Source of the DNA: an uncultured Verrucomicrobiales bacterium
GTDB lineage: Bacteria > Verrucomicrobiota > Verrucomicrobiia > Verrucomicrobiales > Akkermansiaceae
DNA length: 61,587 nucleotides
Reading direction: 5' to 3'
Assembly: GCA_937928545.1 (NCBI GenBank)
Contig: CALGJQ010000010.1
Span: 1 to 61,587 of the forward strand
Of the stretch, positions 1-9,357 are shown piece after piece. The notes beneath the pieces are model-generated. The model was not told the origin of the DNA. It ran no database searches and was given only the letters and a program-made list of their open reading frames with translations. Within the stretch, counting starts at the first letter, position 1. Every line of letters starts with the position of its first letter. The translations under genes were made by a program, and so were the position numbers.

Positions 1-262
1 CTCGCGAAAAGGTGTTGTAGGACGGGATCCCGTTGGGAAGGGAGAGCCATTTTTTGAACCACTTTTGGCGGATGTTGCAAAACTCTTCCATCAGCTCGTA
101 GGATTTCACTCCACAGATAATGCAGGTGAAAGCCATAAAGAAGATCTCACCAAAATGATGGAGGGTGTGTCCGCCTTTTCGAGTGTCTTGAAGTGCTTCG
201 AAGATTTCAAAGTTTTCGGGAAAGCCGCCGGAGTAGTCGATCTTATTTGGATTTCTGGGCAC
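1..262 (-). pseudogene. ISAs1-family transposase, N-terminal fragment cut by the window edge
   Basis: Reading the minus strand from a GTG at 262 gives an N-terminal transposase segment with the ISAs1-family landmarks FGEIFFMAF, EEFCNIRQKWFKKWL and LPNGIPSYNTFSR (family pattern: wF...lp.GiPShdTf). The frame is closed by a stop just upstream of the GTG and runs off the window at base 1, so only about 87 residues of a normally 350-400 residue protein are visible. Whether it is intact further left cannot be told. A related but different copy lies at the right edge (61109-61587). The small plus-strand frames here are shadows. Confidence 0.65.
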
Positions 263-408
263 CCAAAGAGCTTAAGATGTCTATATATCGCGTACAGATT
301 AAAGTTCGGGAACTGCATCTTGTGTTTCCATTGTGTAGGGACCCTGAACAAGCTATCAGGAATTTTTATTTGACATCCCCTTCTCCCGATAATTAATATG
401 GGACAGTT

Positions 409-2706
409 ATGAGAAGATTTTCCATTTTCGTTTCTTTGTGTTTTTTCCCAGGTCTCGTTTTCGCCGAGCCCATTGCTGGGGTAGATTTTAGCGATCCGTC
501 CGGGGCATTTGATCAAAGTCCTGATGATCTCAACCTTTTAGATTCTGTGAGCGTATCCACGACATGGAGTTTCGTCCAAGGGGGTATCTCGGGAGATGCT
601 AACGCTAATACTGGACGCCAATCCGTCCCCGTTGGAAAATTAGACGGATTTGTCAACGACGGCGTTCCTCCCGCAATTGGTGCAACAGCACCAACCGAAG
701 GGGTTCATACTTTTTCAATTACGATTGGGTCTGAGGCACTTGACCTTGAGGGGGTGAGTTTCGATTTTAGTAGAGCCACGGGAGGAATCAATACTCGCTG
801 GATTGCGTTTCGCACTAGCTTAGACGATACGATCATTTATAGCTCAGTTGGTCTTGCGCGCCCCGCCTTGAGTGAAGTTGAAATTCCTCTTACGGATCAA
901 AAGTATAAGGGATTACAAAATCAAACAGTGGAATTTTTCTGGTATGCTGGAGGGGAAGGATCTGGTGACATTGACATCGATAGCATCATAGTTGATGGGC
1001 TTATCACCACTGACTTAGATTCTGATGGGCTCCCTGATGCGTTTGAGCAGCTTATCATCGACGCAGATCCGGCAGATGGTCTTGCCACTATTGGAGATGT
1101 TCTTCCAGGAGACGACTATGATATGGACCAATCCTCAAACATAAATGAGTTCATGCAGTCTACTGATCCCCTCGTTCAGGACACTGACGAAGATGGTTTG
1201 TTCGATGGGGTAGAGACAAACGATGGGAGTTTTGATGACCTCGCTACAGATACGGGGACTGACCCCCTGAATCCTGATACCGATGGTGACAATTTGGAAG
1301 ATGGCGTGGAAACAAATGACGGCACCTTTGATGATATTGCCTCCGATACCGGAACAAATCCGCTACTTGTTGATACAGATGGCGATTTAATGTCGGATGA
1401 CTTTGAAGTAAATAACGGGCTGAATCCGAGCGTTGATGATGGGGCTGATGATACCGACATGGATGGGCGGACTAACATCGAGGAATTTGCAGTGGGCACT
1501 AATCCTACAAACCCTGATACAGACGACGATGGCTTAAAGGATGGAGCAGAAACCAATACAATGACTTTTGTGAGCGCCGCGGATACTGGGACAGATCCCC
1601 TCAATCCGGATACTGACGGTGACGGCCTAAAAGACGGGGCAGAAACCAATGACGGGACTTTCAATGGCCTAACAGACACTGGTTCTAGCCCTCTAAATGA
1701 AAATACTGATGGAGACAACTTTCGAGATGGTGCGGAGGTTACCATCCATAACACCGACCCAACTGACGCGAATAGTCAGTCCTCATCAAATCTCACGGTT
1801 CTCTTTCTCGATGCTGATGGCTCAGGAACACAAGGTGCTGACGAGGTGGCGGTGACTTTGCTCGAAGATAAGTTTGGAATCGACAAAGTAACAATTTCAG
1901 CCGCTTCTACGATTACGACGGGAGATGAATTATCGTTTGGACTTTTGGTTATGTCTTCGACCCCAAGTTCAGGTGATCTCCGAGGAAAATTCGTCGATTC
2001 AATTGTGCCAATCGTTAATTGGGAGGAGGCTGTAAGTGACAACAATAATCTTGGAGAATTTGGTGGTAGTACTGAAGTCTTTACGAAATCAAATGAGACA
2101 ACTCAGATCATGTTAGCCGACCATCCAATCTCGGCGGGATTTCCTGAGGTGATTGATTTCTTTCAAGGAGAAATTGGGGAGACAACCTCCACTGCGACCG
2201 TCTTCGGCGACTTGGACACCGTGGCGACTGCCGTAGACGGTCCAACTGGTAATGCGATGATCATTGCAATTGAGGAGGGGAGTGCAGTCGATCCTGCTGT
2301 TGGGACGATGAATAACACCGCCCCAGCTCGGCGAGTTCTTATGCCGTTTACGGACAATACTTTGAATTTCATCTCTCCGGACGGGCTTGCCCTTTTTGCT
2401 AGTTCGCTGGACTGGGCGATTGGCGCTACCGGAGGCTCTGCTCCACTCCAGATTGTTTCTTTCTCAGTTGATAGTAGCAACATTGGAGACAAAACGGCGC
2501 TGATCGAGTTTACGTCTCGTTTAGGCCGAGACTATATCCTTCTTAGCTCAACGAATTTAGAAGATTTGGTATCAGGCGGCGGGACAGCAGTGACGACGAT
2601 TACTGGAGCCGACGTGACTACTCAGTTCGAAATTAATTTCAACACTTTTGGCTTTTCTGGAGCGGAGGAGAAGCGCTTCTTCACGATCATGGCGAGTAGT
2701 CAATAA
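409..2706 (+). CDS. Secreted protein with calcium-binding thrombospondin type 3-like repeats
   Basis: This 765-residue protein begins with a signal peptide (about residues 1-19, ending VFA|EP). Residues about 20-200 form a module shared with the next two genes (VDFS...DDLN...GGEGSGDIDIDSI). From about 203 to 450 there is a run of acidic repeats such as DTDGDGLKDGAE and DTDDDGLKDGAE, typical of thrombospondin type 3 calcium-binding repeats that stiffen secreted proteins. The remaining C-terminal 300 residues are not recognised; the end (KRFFTIMASS) resembles the beta-rich trailer of the other large secreted proteins here. Only 23 bases separate it from the next gene, so the two are probably cotranscribed. 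Extracellular adhesive or structural role is inferred, not shown. Confidence 0.85.
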   Translation: MRRFSIFVSLCFFPGLVFAEPIAGVDFSDPSGAFDQSPDDLNLLDSVSVSTTWSFVQGGISGDANANTGRQSVPVGKLDGFVNDGVPPAIGATAPTEGVHTFSITIGSEALDLEGVSFDFSRATGGINTRWIAFRTSLDDTIIYSSVGLARPALSEVEIPLTDQKYKGLQNQTVEFFWYAGGEGSGDIDIDSIIVDGLITTDLDSDGLPDAFEQLIIDADPADGLATIGDVLPGDDYDMDQSSNINEFMQSTDPLVQDTDEDGLFDGVETNDGSFDDLATDTGTDPLNPDTDGDNLEDGVETNDGTFDDIASDTGTNPLLVDTDGDLMSDDFEVNNGLNPSVDDGADDTDMDGRTNIEEFAVGTNPTNPDTDDDGLKDGAETNTMTFVSAADTGTDPLNPDTDGDGLKDGAETNDGTFNGLTDTGSSPLNENTDGDNFRDGAEVTIHNTDPTDANSQSSSNLTVLFLDADGSGTQGADEVAVTLLEDKFGIDKVTISAASTITTGDELSFGLLVMSSTPSSGDLRGKFVDSIVPIVNWEEAVSDNNNLGEFGGSTEVFTKSNETTQIMLADHPISAGFPEVIDFFQGEIGETTSTATVFGDLDTVATAVDGPTGNAMIIAIEEGSAVDPAVGTMNNTAPARRVLMPFTDNTLNFISPDGLALFASSLDWAIGATGGSAPLQIVSFSVDSSNIGDKTALIEFTSRLGRDYILLSSTNLEDLVSGGGTAVTTITGADVTTQFEINFNTFGFSGAEEKRFFTIMASSQ

Positions 2707-2729
2707 TCATAATTTTTACTTAAAAACAT

Positions 2730-3413
2730 ATGAACACAAAGAAACTAATAATCGCTGGAATTTCCAGCTTGTCGGTCCTAGCTTCAACCAATGCGGCTCT
2801 CATTGCTGGTGTTGATTTTTCGGATGCAGGGGGAGCAAATGACGCTACCCCAGATGATCTCAACGCAGGCGATGGAATCACTGTCTCTACTTGGTCCTTC
2901 CCCGGCTCGACTGGTGGGGTAAGTTTTGACACAAACGCGAATACGGGGAGAGTCTCAGCTCCCGTCGGTAAGTTGAACGGCCCTGTAACCTCGGGAGTCG
3001 CTCCCGTCCTGACAGCCGTCCCCACCGATGGGATCCATCAATTTTCAATCGCCATTCCTGCGAATGTCACCTTGGACCTTACCAGTGTTTCCTTTGATCA
3101 TAGTATGGCTACTGGAGGCGCGAACTCCCGCTGGATAGCCTTCAATACGAGCTTGGATACAGACCTTCTTTACAGCCAGGTCTCGGTAGCGCGTCCAGCG
3201 TTCACTTCAACTTCTCTCCCCTTGTCCGGCGCTCCTTATACCGGTCTTAGCGGAACTACAGTCGATTTCATCTGGTACGCTGGGGGGGAAGGCTCGGGAG
3301 ACATTGATATCGATACTATCGTCATTGAAGGAACCATTGTAGCGATCCCTGAACCTTCGGCTCTTTCCCTGCTCGCGCTTTCGGCATTTGCGTTAATCCG
3401 CCGCAAGCGCTAA
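2730..3413 (+). CDS. PEP-CTERM sorted exported protein
   Basis: The 227-residue product has a signal peptide (about 1-22), one copy of the module shared with its two neighbours (FSDAGGAND...DDLNAGDGI, then WYAGGEGSGDIDIDTI) and a textbook PEP-CTERM tail: IPEPSALSLLALSAF followed by IRRKR. In this system the tail is recognised by an exosortase that cuts and anchors the protein at the cell surface; no exosortase gene is in the window. It is essentially the shared module plus a sorting signal, the minimal member of the trio. A strong terminator follows at 3438-3471, ending the likely operon that starts at 409. Confidence 0.87.
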   Translation: MNTKKLIIAGISSLSVLASTNAALIAGVDFSDAGGANDATPDDLNAGDGITVSTWSFPGSTGGVSFDTNANTGRVSAPVGKLNGPVTSGVAPVLTAVPTDGIHQFSIAIPANVTLDLTSVSFDHSMATGGANSRWIAFNTSLDTDLLYSQVSVARPAFTSTSLPLSGAPYTGLSGTTVDFIWYAGGEGSGDIDIDTIVIEGTIVAIPEPSALSLLALSAFALIRRKR

Positions 3414-3437
3414 CTTTCAATAATTGCAGGCTTTTCA

Positions 3438-3471
3438 AGATCGCCCCTTCGATGGAGGGGCGATCTTCTTT
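3438..3471 (+). terminator. Rho-independent terminator after the PEP-CTERM gene
   Basis: An 11-bp perfect stem, AGATCGCCCCT / AGGGGCGATCT with a 7-base loop, is followed by TCTTTC. It lies 25 bases after the stop at 3413 and just before the next start at 3489. Confidence 0.85.
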
Positions 3472-3488
3472 CAAACATAACACACCCC

Positions 3489-6400
3489 ATGACCTCTCGT
3501 TTCTCACTTTTACTCCTTCTATTTCTGTCATCTTTTTTCCCAGTTCTAGTGGCATCTCCTGTGGCAGGAGTTGATTTTTCGAGCGGGACTTCATTCGATG
3601 CGACCCCTGACGACCTAGTGTCTGGAGACGGCATTACGATTTCTTCTTGGTCCTTCGTAGGCGTCGGAGGAATAACGGGAGATGGGAACGGAAATTCTGG
3701 CCGGGCCTCGGCCCCCGTTGGTAAGCTTAATGGTCCAGTTCTTACAAATGGAACTGCTCCTAGCATTGGAAGTGCGCCTCCCAACGATGGGGTGCATTCA
3801 TTTTCAATGACGATTGATGCTGGAACGACAATTGACCTCACCAACGTGAGTTTTGATTTTAGCGCCGCGACGGGTGGTGGCGCTCAAAGATGGGTGGCTT
3901 TCCGGACAAGCTTAGATAGCGGATTAATTTATAGTCAGAATGGGCCGGCTCGTCCCACTTTGACCTCCGCTAATCTGAACCTTACCGATGCCAAGTACCA
4001 AGGGCTGACAAATCAAACCGTGACCTTTTATTGGTATAGTGGGGGACAGGGTTCAGGCGATTGTGACATTGATTCAATTATTATCGAGGCCGAACCCTCG
4101 GCCGCGAATTCTCCGACGGTTGTCAATGCGGCGGCAACCGGTCTGCAGGCTACGTCTGCGACACTTAATGGAACAGTAACTGATACAGGGGGCGCGGCTC
4201 CATTGGTCACAATTTTTTATGGAACCACAAATGGAGGGACGAATCCTGCATCTTGGGCGAATGCGGTGGATCTTGGGAACAATGCAGCCGCCTTTTCGAC
4301 TGTGGTGACCAACTTGACATCTCAGACCAACTATTTCTTCCGAGCTTATGCGGAGAACAATGGAGGTTCGGATTGGGCGAATACGACCTCGACCTTTACA
4401 ACGGCGGCAATCTTGCTCCCAGCGATTGAGAATGTGGCTGCGAGTAATGTGAGAGGAACTTCCGCAGAGGTCGGTGGTGAAGTGACGAACACCGGAGGTG
4501 ATTCTCCAACGGTGACTATTTTTTGGGGAGATAACGATGGTGGGACGAATGCAGGCTCCTGGGATAACTTGGTGAATCTTGGCTTAGAAAGCGGTGCGTT
4601 TTCTACCGAGTTGACAGGCTTGAATCCTCTGACAACTTATTACTTCCGCAGTCGAGCGGTGAATGGGGCGGGGACGGTTTGGGCTTCACCGACTGAGAGT
4701 TTTACCACTCCGGAAGTACGAGATCTGGTCATCAATGAATTCATGGCAGCAAACGATGGCGGCCTTTCGAATAATCCAAATGCTTGGTATCCGATCGCGA
4801 ATCAGGTGGCCGGCGCGACGGAAGATTGGATTGAGATTAGTAACCGCAGTGCTGGGACTCTCTCCTTAGATGGATGGTTTTTGACGGATGATCCGGGTGA
4901 TTTGAGCCAATGGGCGTTCCCGGCTGGAACGACGGTTCCAGCGAATGGATTTTTGATTGTTTACGCGTCGGGAGATGGAGTGCCGGATGCCAATGGAAAC
5001 CTGCATACGAACTTTAAGCTTTCGAAAGGGGGAGACTATCTCGCGCTCATTGACCCTCTCTTAGCGGTCACTTCAGAGTTTGAGATTGGGGGTGGTGATT
5101 ACCCAAACCAAGACGATGACGTTTCGTATGGATTACACCCGGTTGATGAGTCTCCGGTCTACTTTGGCTCGCCGACTCCTGGAGCTGCGAATGATCCGAA
5201 TGGTTTGGCACGAGTGGCGGATACAAAGTTTAATCTTGGCCGAGGTTATTACCAAACGGCGATTAATGTGGAGATCACGAGCGCCACGACAGGGGCAACG
5301 ATTTATTACACTCTCGATGGTTCTCTTCCGATCGATGTGAATGGAAATCCCGGGGCAACGGCGGCGGTCTATTCTGCTCCCATCGCGCTAAGCCAAACAA
5401 CTGCGGTCAGAGCGGCTGCGGTGAAGACAGGTTTTGCTCCGACGAATGTGGATTGTAATACCTACTTCCTTTTGGACATCGATAACGCGGCTGCGAATGG
5501 AACGGATTTAGCGGGCTTAAACACTCCTTTTCTTCAGCAAGTTCAACCCTCAGGTTGGGGCGATCTCAGTTCGGGTGATTTTAACATGGATCCTGATGTC
5601 TCTCAGGCCACGGCGACTGCCAGTGGTCATACCACTTCGACAGCGCGCACGATGCTAGAAGGGATGCGCGATATTCCGACGGTTTCGATTGTGATGAATC
5701 GCGATGACTTCAGTGGATCTAATGGTATTTATTCGAATTCCACTCAGAAGGGGTTTGCTTGGGAGCGAGCCTGTTCCGCCGAGTTCATTCCAGCGGCGAA
5801 CGATGTTCGAAGTGATTGGCAGGAGAATTGCGGATTGCGAGTGCAGGGTGGTGCGAGCCGAAACCCTGGGAGTAGCCCGAAGCATTCATTGAGCTTCCGT
5901 TTCAGAGAGGAATACGGAGCGAGTAAGTTGCGCGAACCTCTCTTCCCAGGATCTGCGGTGGACGAGTACAACGTCGTCGCGCTGCGTGCGGGTTATAATA
6001 ATTCTTGGATTCACAGCAATGCTGACCAACGTGGGCGAGGTTCGATGATTCGTGATCAGTGGATGCGCCAGACGATGCTCGATATGGGGCATCCTTCGGC
6101 TGGGGAGGGTTTCATGGCTCACGTCTTCATCAATGGTCTTTACTGGGGCATTCACAACCTATGCGAAAGGGGAGATGCGTCTCATTACGCAGAGCACAAT
6201 GGTGGTGATGCTGATCTACTCGATGCTAAAAATGGTTCTGAGTTTGTTGACGGAACTAGCACGGCTTTCAACCAGATTGATAATGTAGTGAACACGGGTG
6301 ATTGGACGAAAATTCAGGAGGTTCTCGATATCGACCAATACATCGATTACCAATTGGTGAATCGCTACGGCGCGAACCAAGACCTCAAGACAAATGGAAA

Positions 6401-7976
6401 CTGGCGAGCAGCTGGTGGAGGTCCGTTCACCTCAGGGATGCCGGAGGAAATGGCTGCTTGGGAAGTTTATTCATGGGACGGCGAGCGGACTTTGGAGAGT
6501 CAAACTTCTACTACGGTTCCATTGGATCCGATTGGTGTGAGAGGAACTTTAGAAAGTAATCCGGAATACCAACTCCGCCTCGCAGACCGGGTGCAACAAC
6601 ACTTCTATGGGACCGGCGCCCTCACTCCTGCTGAAACCGAAGCGCGTTGGATGAAGTATGCGCAGGATCTTGATCGCGCGATCATCGCGGAATCTGCTCG
6701 TTGGGGAGACCATCGACGCGCTACTCCTTACACTCGGGATGTTGAGTGGCTCACCGAGCAAGATCGTCTTTATAACACTTACTTCCCAGTTCGGACCGCA
6801 AATGTGCTGAACAATCTCAGCTTACCGTCAGTGGCGGCTCCCGTTTACTTAGTCGGGGGAACGGCGCAGCAAGGTGGCCTTATCCCTCTGGGTTCAGCGC
6901 TCACTGCAACTGGTAGTGGAACGATTTATTACACGACCGATGGGAGCGATCCTCGTCTTGAAGGCGGTGCGGTTTCTCCAACGGCAACGGCGATCAGTAG
7001 TGGCGGAGTGATTCCAATCACAGTGGGCTCGTTGGTGAAAGCCCGAGTAAGATCCGGAACAACTTGGTCGGCGATCACGGAAGGAACTTACTTTGTCGGT
7101 CCGATTTCGGATTCCACAAATCTTGTGATTTCCGAGCTCATGTATAACCCAGCCGGTATGGAAGAGGGGACAGAGTTCGTTGAGCTCATGAATATCGATC
7201 AGACCAATGCGATCGACCTTTCGATGGCGACTTTTGAAGGCATTAGTTACACCTTCCCGCTTGGCACCTCTCTCGCGGCGGGCGAGCGGATCGTCGTGAT
7301 TAAAGACCCTGTCGCTTTTGCCACCGCCTATAACACGGCTGGAATGAATCTTGCGCCAGGAGACTATGGCTCGAGTTTAAGCAATGACGGTGAGCAGATC
7401 GCTCTGGTGAATGCTCTTGGTGTCGATGTTCAACGTTTCACCTATAATGATGCCCGACCTTGGCCTCTTGCCGCAGATGGTTCAGGCTACACTTTAACGT
7501 TGATTGCTCCTGAGACGTCTCCGGATCATGGCTTGCCGGAAAGTTGGCGCAGTAGTGTGGACCTTGCGGGAACTCCGGGAACAAGTGATGCTGATGTCTT
7601 CACTGGAAATCCTCTTGCCGATGCCGACAGAGATGGAATGAATGCATTGCTTGAATATGCGCTCGGTTCTATCGCTGGTGATGCTGGTGTTAGTCCAGAA
7701 TCTTATCTCACATACGGAACAGGAATTTTCGATGATGGAGCAGGAGGAACAACTGAGTTTTTGACGGCGAGCTATCGTCGCAATCTTGCGGCGGATGACA
7801 TTATTTATCAGGCTCAGATTTCTACGGATCTTGTGGCTTGGTCGGATGTCGGGACCGACTACGTCACCGCCGTCGCAAACGGAGATGGCACCGAAACGGT
7901 CACGGTCCGCAGCTTGACTCCAACGTCGGATGAAGTCCGCCAGTTCATTCGCTTGAAGATTATCACTCGTCCCTAG
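3489..7976 (+). CDS. Giant secreted LTD / CotH-kinase-domain protein with fibronectin-like repeats
   Basis: A 1495-residue exported protein with signal peptide (about 1-22). Domains in order: the module shared with the two preceding genes (23-205); two fibronectin-III-like repeats (about 208-308 and 310-410; SATLNGTVTDTGG); a lamin-tail domain (from 411, VINEFMAAN); a chitobiase-like domain (about 590-655, IYYTLDGSLP); a CotH-like region (from about 725, DIPTVSIVMNRDDF, then a long segment with HNLCERGDASHYAEH); a second chitobiase-like domain (about 1140, IYYTTDGSDP); a second lamin-tail domain (from 1210, VISELMYNP); and a trailer (from 1375, DRDGMNALLEYALG). Such architectures are common in Verrucomicrobiota and Planctomycetota and are thought to act at the cell surface. 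CotH homologues can be protein kinases, but I did not identify a catalytic set here. Confidence 0.85.
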   Translation: MTSRFSLLLLLFLSSFFPVLVASPVAGVDFSSGTSFDATPDDLVSGDGITISSWSFVGVGGITGDGNGNSGRASAPVGKLNGPVLTNGTAPSIGSAPPNDGVHSFSMTIDAGTTIDLTNVSFDFSAATGGGAQRWVAFRTSLDSGLIYSQNGPARPTLTSANLNLTDAKYQGLTNQTVTFYWYSGGQGSGDCDIDSIIIEAEPSAANSPTVVNAAATGLQATSATLNGTVTDTGGAAPLVTIFYGTTNGGTNPASWANAVDLGNNAAAFSTVVTNLTSQTNYFFRAYAENNGGSDWANTTSTFTTAAILLPAIENVAASNVRGTSAEVGGEVTNTGGDSPTVTIFWGDNDGGTNAGSWDNLVNLGLESGAFSTELTGLNPLTTYYFRSRAVNGAGTVWASPTESFTTPEVRDLVINEFMAANDGGLSNNPNAWYPIANQVAGATEDWIEISNRSAGTLSLDGWFLTDDPGDLSQWAFPAGTTVPANGFLIVYASGDGVPDANGNLHTNFKLSKGGDYLALIDPLLAVTSEFEIGGGDYPNQDDDVSYGLHPVDESPVYFGSPTPGAANDPNGLARVADTKFNLGRGYYQTAINVEITSATTGATIYYTLDGSLPIDVNGNPGATAAVYSAPIALSQTTAVRAAAVKTGFAPTNVDCNTYFLLDIDNAAANGTDLAGLNTPFLQQVQPSGWGDLSSGDFNMDPDVSQATATASGHTTSTARTMLEGMRDIPTVSIVMNRDDFSGSNGIYSNSTQKGFAWERACSAEFIPAANDVRSDWQENCGLRVQGGASRNPGSSPKHSLSFRFREEYGASKLREPLFPGSAVDEYNVVALRAGYNNSWIHSNADQRGRGSMIRDQWMRQTMLDMGHPSAGEGFMAHVFINGLYWGIHNLCERGDASHYAEHNGGDADLLDAKNGSEFVDGTSTAFNQIDNVVNTGDWTKIQEVLDIDQYIDYQLVNRYGANQDLKTNGNWRAAGGGPFTSGMPEEMAAWEVYSWDGERTLESQTSTTVPLDPIGVRGTLESNPEYQLRLADRVQQHFYGTGALTPAETEARWMKYAQDLDRAIIAESARWGDHRRATPYTRDVEWLTEQDRLYNTYFPVRTANVLNNLSLPSVAAPVYLVGGTAQQGGLIPLGSALTATGSGTIYYTTDGSDPRLEGGAVSPTATAISSGGVIPITVGSLVKARVRSGTTWSAITEGTYFVGPISDSTNLVISELMYNPAGMEEGTEFVELMNIDQTNAIDLSMATFEGISYTFPLGTSLAAGERIVVIKDPVAFATAYNTAGMNLAPGDYGSSLSNDGEQIALVNALGVDVQRFTYNDARPWPLAADGSGYTLTLIAPETSPDHGLPESWRSSVDLAGTPGTSDADVFTGNPLADADRDGMNALLEYALGSIAGDAGVSPESYLTYGTGIFDDGAGGTTEFLTASYRRNLAADDIIYQAQISTDLVAWSDVGTDYVTAVANGDGTETVTVRSLTPTSDEVRQFIRLKIITRP

Positions 7977-7987
7977 GCCCTCAAGGA

Positions 7988-8082
7988 GCGGCGTGCGTCT
8001 CGCCGCCGACCCTAGAACTTTGCAAAGCCTATTGCACGGTCGCTTTAAATCACCCGACCATCTAAGGCGGCGGGACGCCGCC
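7988..8082. repeat. Pair of GC-rich hairpins between convergent genes
   Basis: Two inverted repeats sit between the stop of the large secreted protein and the stop of moaE: GCGGCG/CGCCGC (7988-8006) and the perfect GGCGGCG-GGA-CGCCGCC (8066-8082). Both are flanked by similar words (AAGGAGCGGCG, CCGCCACTCCTT), so they look like two opposed copies of one REP-like palindrome. They may also serve as a bidirectional terminator, but there is no clear U-run. Confidence 0.5.
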
Positions 8083-8100
8083 ACTCCTTGGCTCCGGATT

Positions 8101-8535
8101 CTAATGCGGAACTGGTCCGCAGTTTGGACAAGGGCTAGTCCATTCGACCTCACCACTAGAATAGGTTTCTTGTTTCCAGATAGGAACGCAGGCTTTGATG
8201 GAGTCGATGAGGAAGCGGTTGGCTTCGAAAGCGGCTTCGCGGTGCGCTGAACTGGTAAGAGTGACGACAGCGCATTCTCCGATTTCCAGCGTGCCAATGC
8301 GGTGGATGGCAAGGGCTTTGACTGATGGAAATTTTTCCATGGTCTCGGTCACGATTCGCTCACCTTCTTTCTGAGCAAGGACAGGGTGGTGCGTGTAGTG
8401 GAGCTTTTCAACATCACGGCCTTCGTGATGATTGCGGACGAGGCCCTCGAAGACAACGAGAGCACCGCAAGCTGGGTCGGCCATTTGCTGGCGCAGGGCA
8501 GTGAGATCAAGGGAGGAAGATTGGATAGAGAACAT
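8101..8535 (-). CDS. moaE: Molybdopterin synthase catalytic subunit MoaE
   Basis: The 144-residue product matches MoaE in length and motifs: GALVVFEGLVRNHHEGRDV near residue 25-42, AIHRIGTLEIGE (about 75-86), SAHREAAFEANRFLIDSIK (about 95-113) and VPIWKQE (about 116-122), the last including the conserved catalytic lysine. MoaE transfers two sulfurs from MoaD thiocarboxylate to precursor Z, giving molybdopterin. It is the last gene of a tight minus-strand operon moaC, mobA-moaD, moaE, 6 bases after the fusion gene. MoaD is supplied by the C-terminal part of that fusion. Confidence 0.95.
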   Translation of the reverse strand: MFSIQSSSLDLTALRQQMADPACGALVVFEGLVRNHHEGRDVEKLHYTHHPVLAQKEGERIVTETMEKFPSVKALAIHRIGTLEIGECAVVTLTSSAHREAAFEANRFLIDSIKACVPIWKQETYSSGEVEWTSPCPNCGPVPH

Positions 8536-8541
8536 GGCAAA

Positions 8542-9357
8542 TTAGCCTCCGGCAAAGGGTGGCATGAAGGCGATAGTTTGTTGATTCGAAAGAGGAGTGG
8601 TCCAGTCAGCGAACTCGTTATTGATGGCGGGTTTTACGTGAGGGAGGTCGAGACTGAAGTGATGCTTGAGTCGAAGTTCTTCCCAGAGGCCGGCGAGGGT
8701 GGCGGCTGAAGTACGAAGAACCTCAGAGTTAGTGGCGGCTTCTTGACTGAGTTTTGCGAAGTATTCTACGGTGACTTCCTTTTCGATCGCGCCGTGTTGG
8801 TGGAGGAGCTCAAGCTCAACGAGGTGCTCGGGGCGATTGAGGTTAAGGAGGGCTCGGGAATCTGAGGGGGTGAGATCGATGCGATCAAGGGAAGAGAGGA
8901 AGCGACGAGCGCAGCGTTGGTTTTTTTCGATCAAGGAATCGAGCTTTGGGGAGGTTGAGGGCGAGTAGAGAGCGCAGAGAGGCTCGGGGTGTTGGTCTAG
9001 AGGATTGAGAAAGCAGGTGGCGTCTTTTGAGTCATCGTGATGGGCGATGAGACTTTCGAGGTCGCTTTGTTGGATCAAGGGGAGATCGCAGGCTATGACG
9101 AGCCATTTTGAATGAGGATCCTGAGCAAAAGCGGCTTGGAGGCCGCCGAGAGGGCCGGGGCTTTCTTCGAGGTCGGGGAGGGTCGGGTGGTCCCGTGGCT
9201 CGCGGTCATCGTGCGCGACGGAGAGGAAGATGTCTTTCGTTAGTGGGTGGACGATTGAAAGAATACGATCGAGCTGGGTGACGCCGCCGATTTTAAGAGA
9301 GGCTTTGTCGCTGCCCATGCGAGAGGATTTTCCGCCGGTGAGAATGAGGGCTTTCAT
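8542..9357 (-). CDS. mobA: MobA-MoaD fusion: molybdenum cofactor guanylyltransferase fused to the MoaD sulfur carrier
   Basis: The 271-residue protein is a fusion. Residues 1 to about 185 are a MobA-type nucleotidyltransferase: LTGGKSSRMGSDKASL near the start, SPGPLGGLQAAF, and the acidic CDLPL motif. MobA attaches GMP to the molybdopterin cofactor. Residues from about 190 are a ubiquitin-like MoaD/ThiS fold (VTVEYFAKL, then AINNEF) ending exactly in Gly-Gly, the terminus that must be free for adenylation and thiocarboxylation. The start overlaps the moaC stop by one base (TAATG), and moaE follows after 6 bases. No separate moaD is present, which supports a working fusion. The MoaD part is diverged, so its assignment rests on size, position and the GG end. 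Confidence 0.85.
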   Translation of the reverse strand: MKALILTGGKSSRMGSDKASLKIGGVTQLDRILSIVHPLTKDIFLSVAHDDREPRDHPTLPDLEESPGPLGGLQAAFAQDPHSKWLVIACDLPLIQQSDLESLIAHHDDSKDATCFLNPLDQHPEPLCALYSPSTSPKLDSLIEKNQRCARRFLSSLDRIDLTPSDSRALLNLNRPEHLVELELLHQHGAIEKEVTVEYFAKLSQEAATNSEVLRTSAATLAGLWEELRLKHHFSLDLPHVKPAINNEFADWTTPLSNQQTIAFMPPFAGG

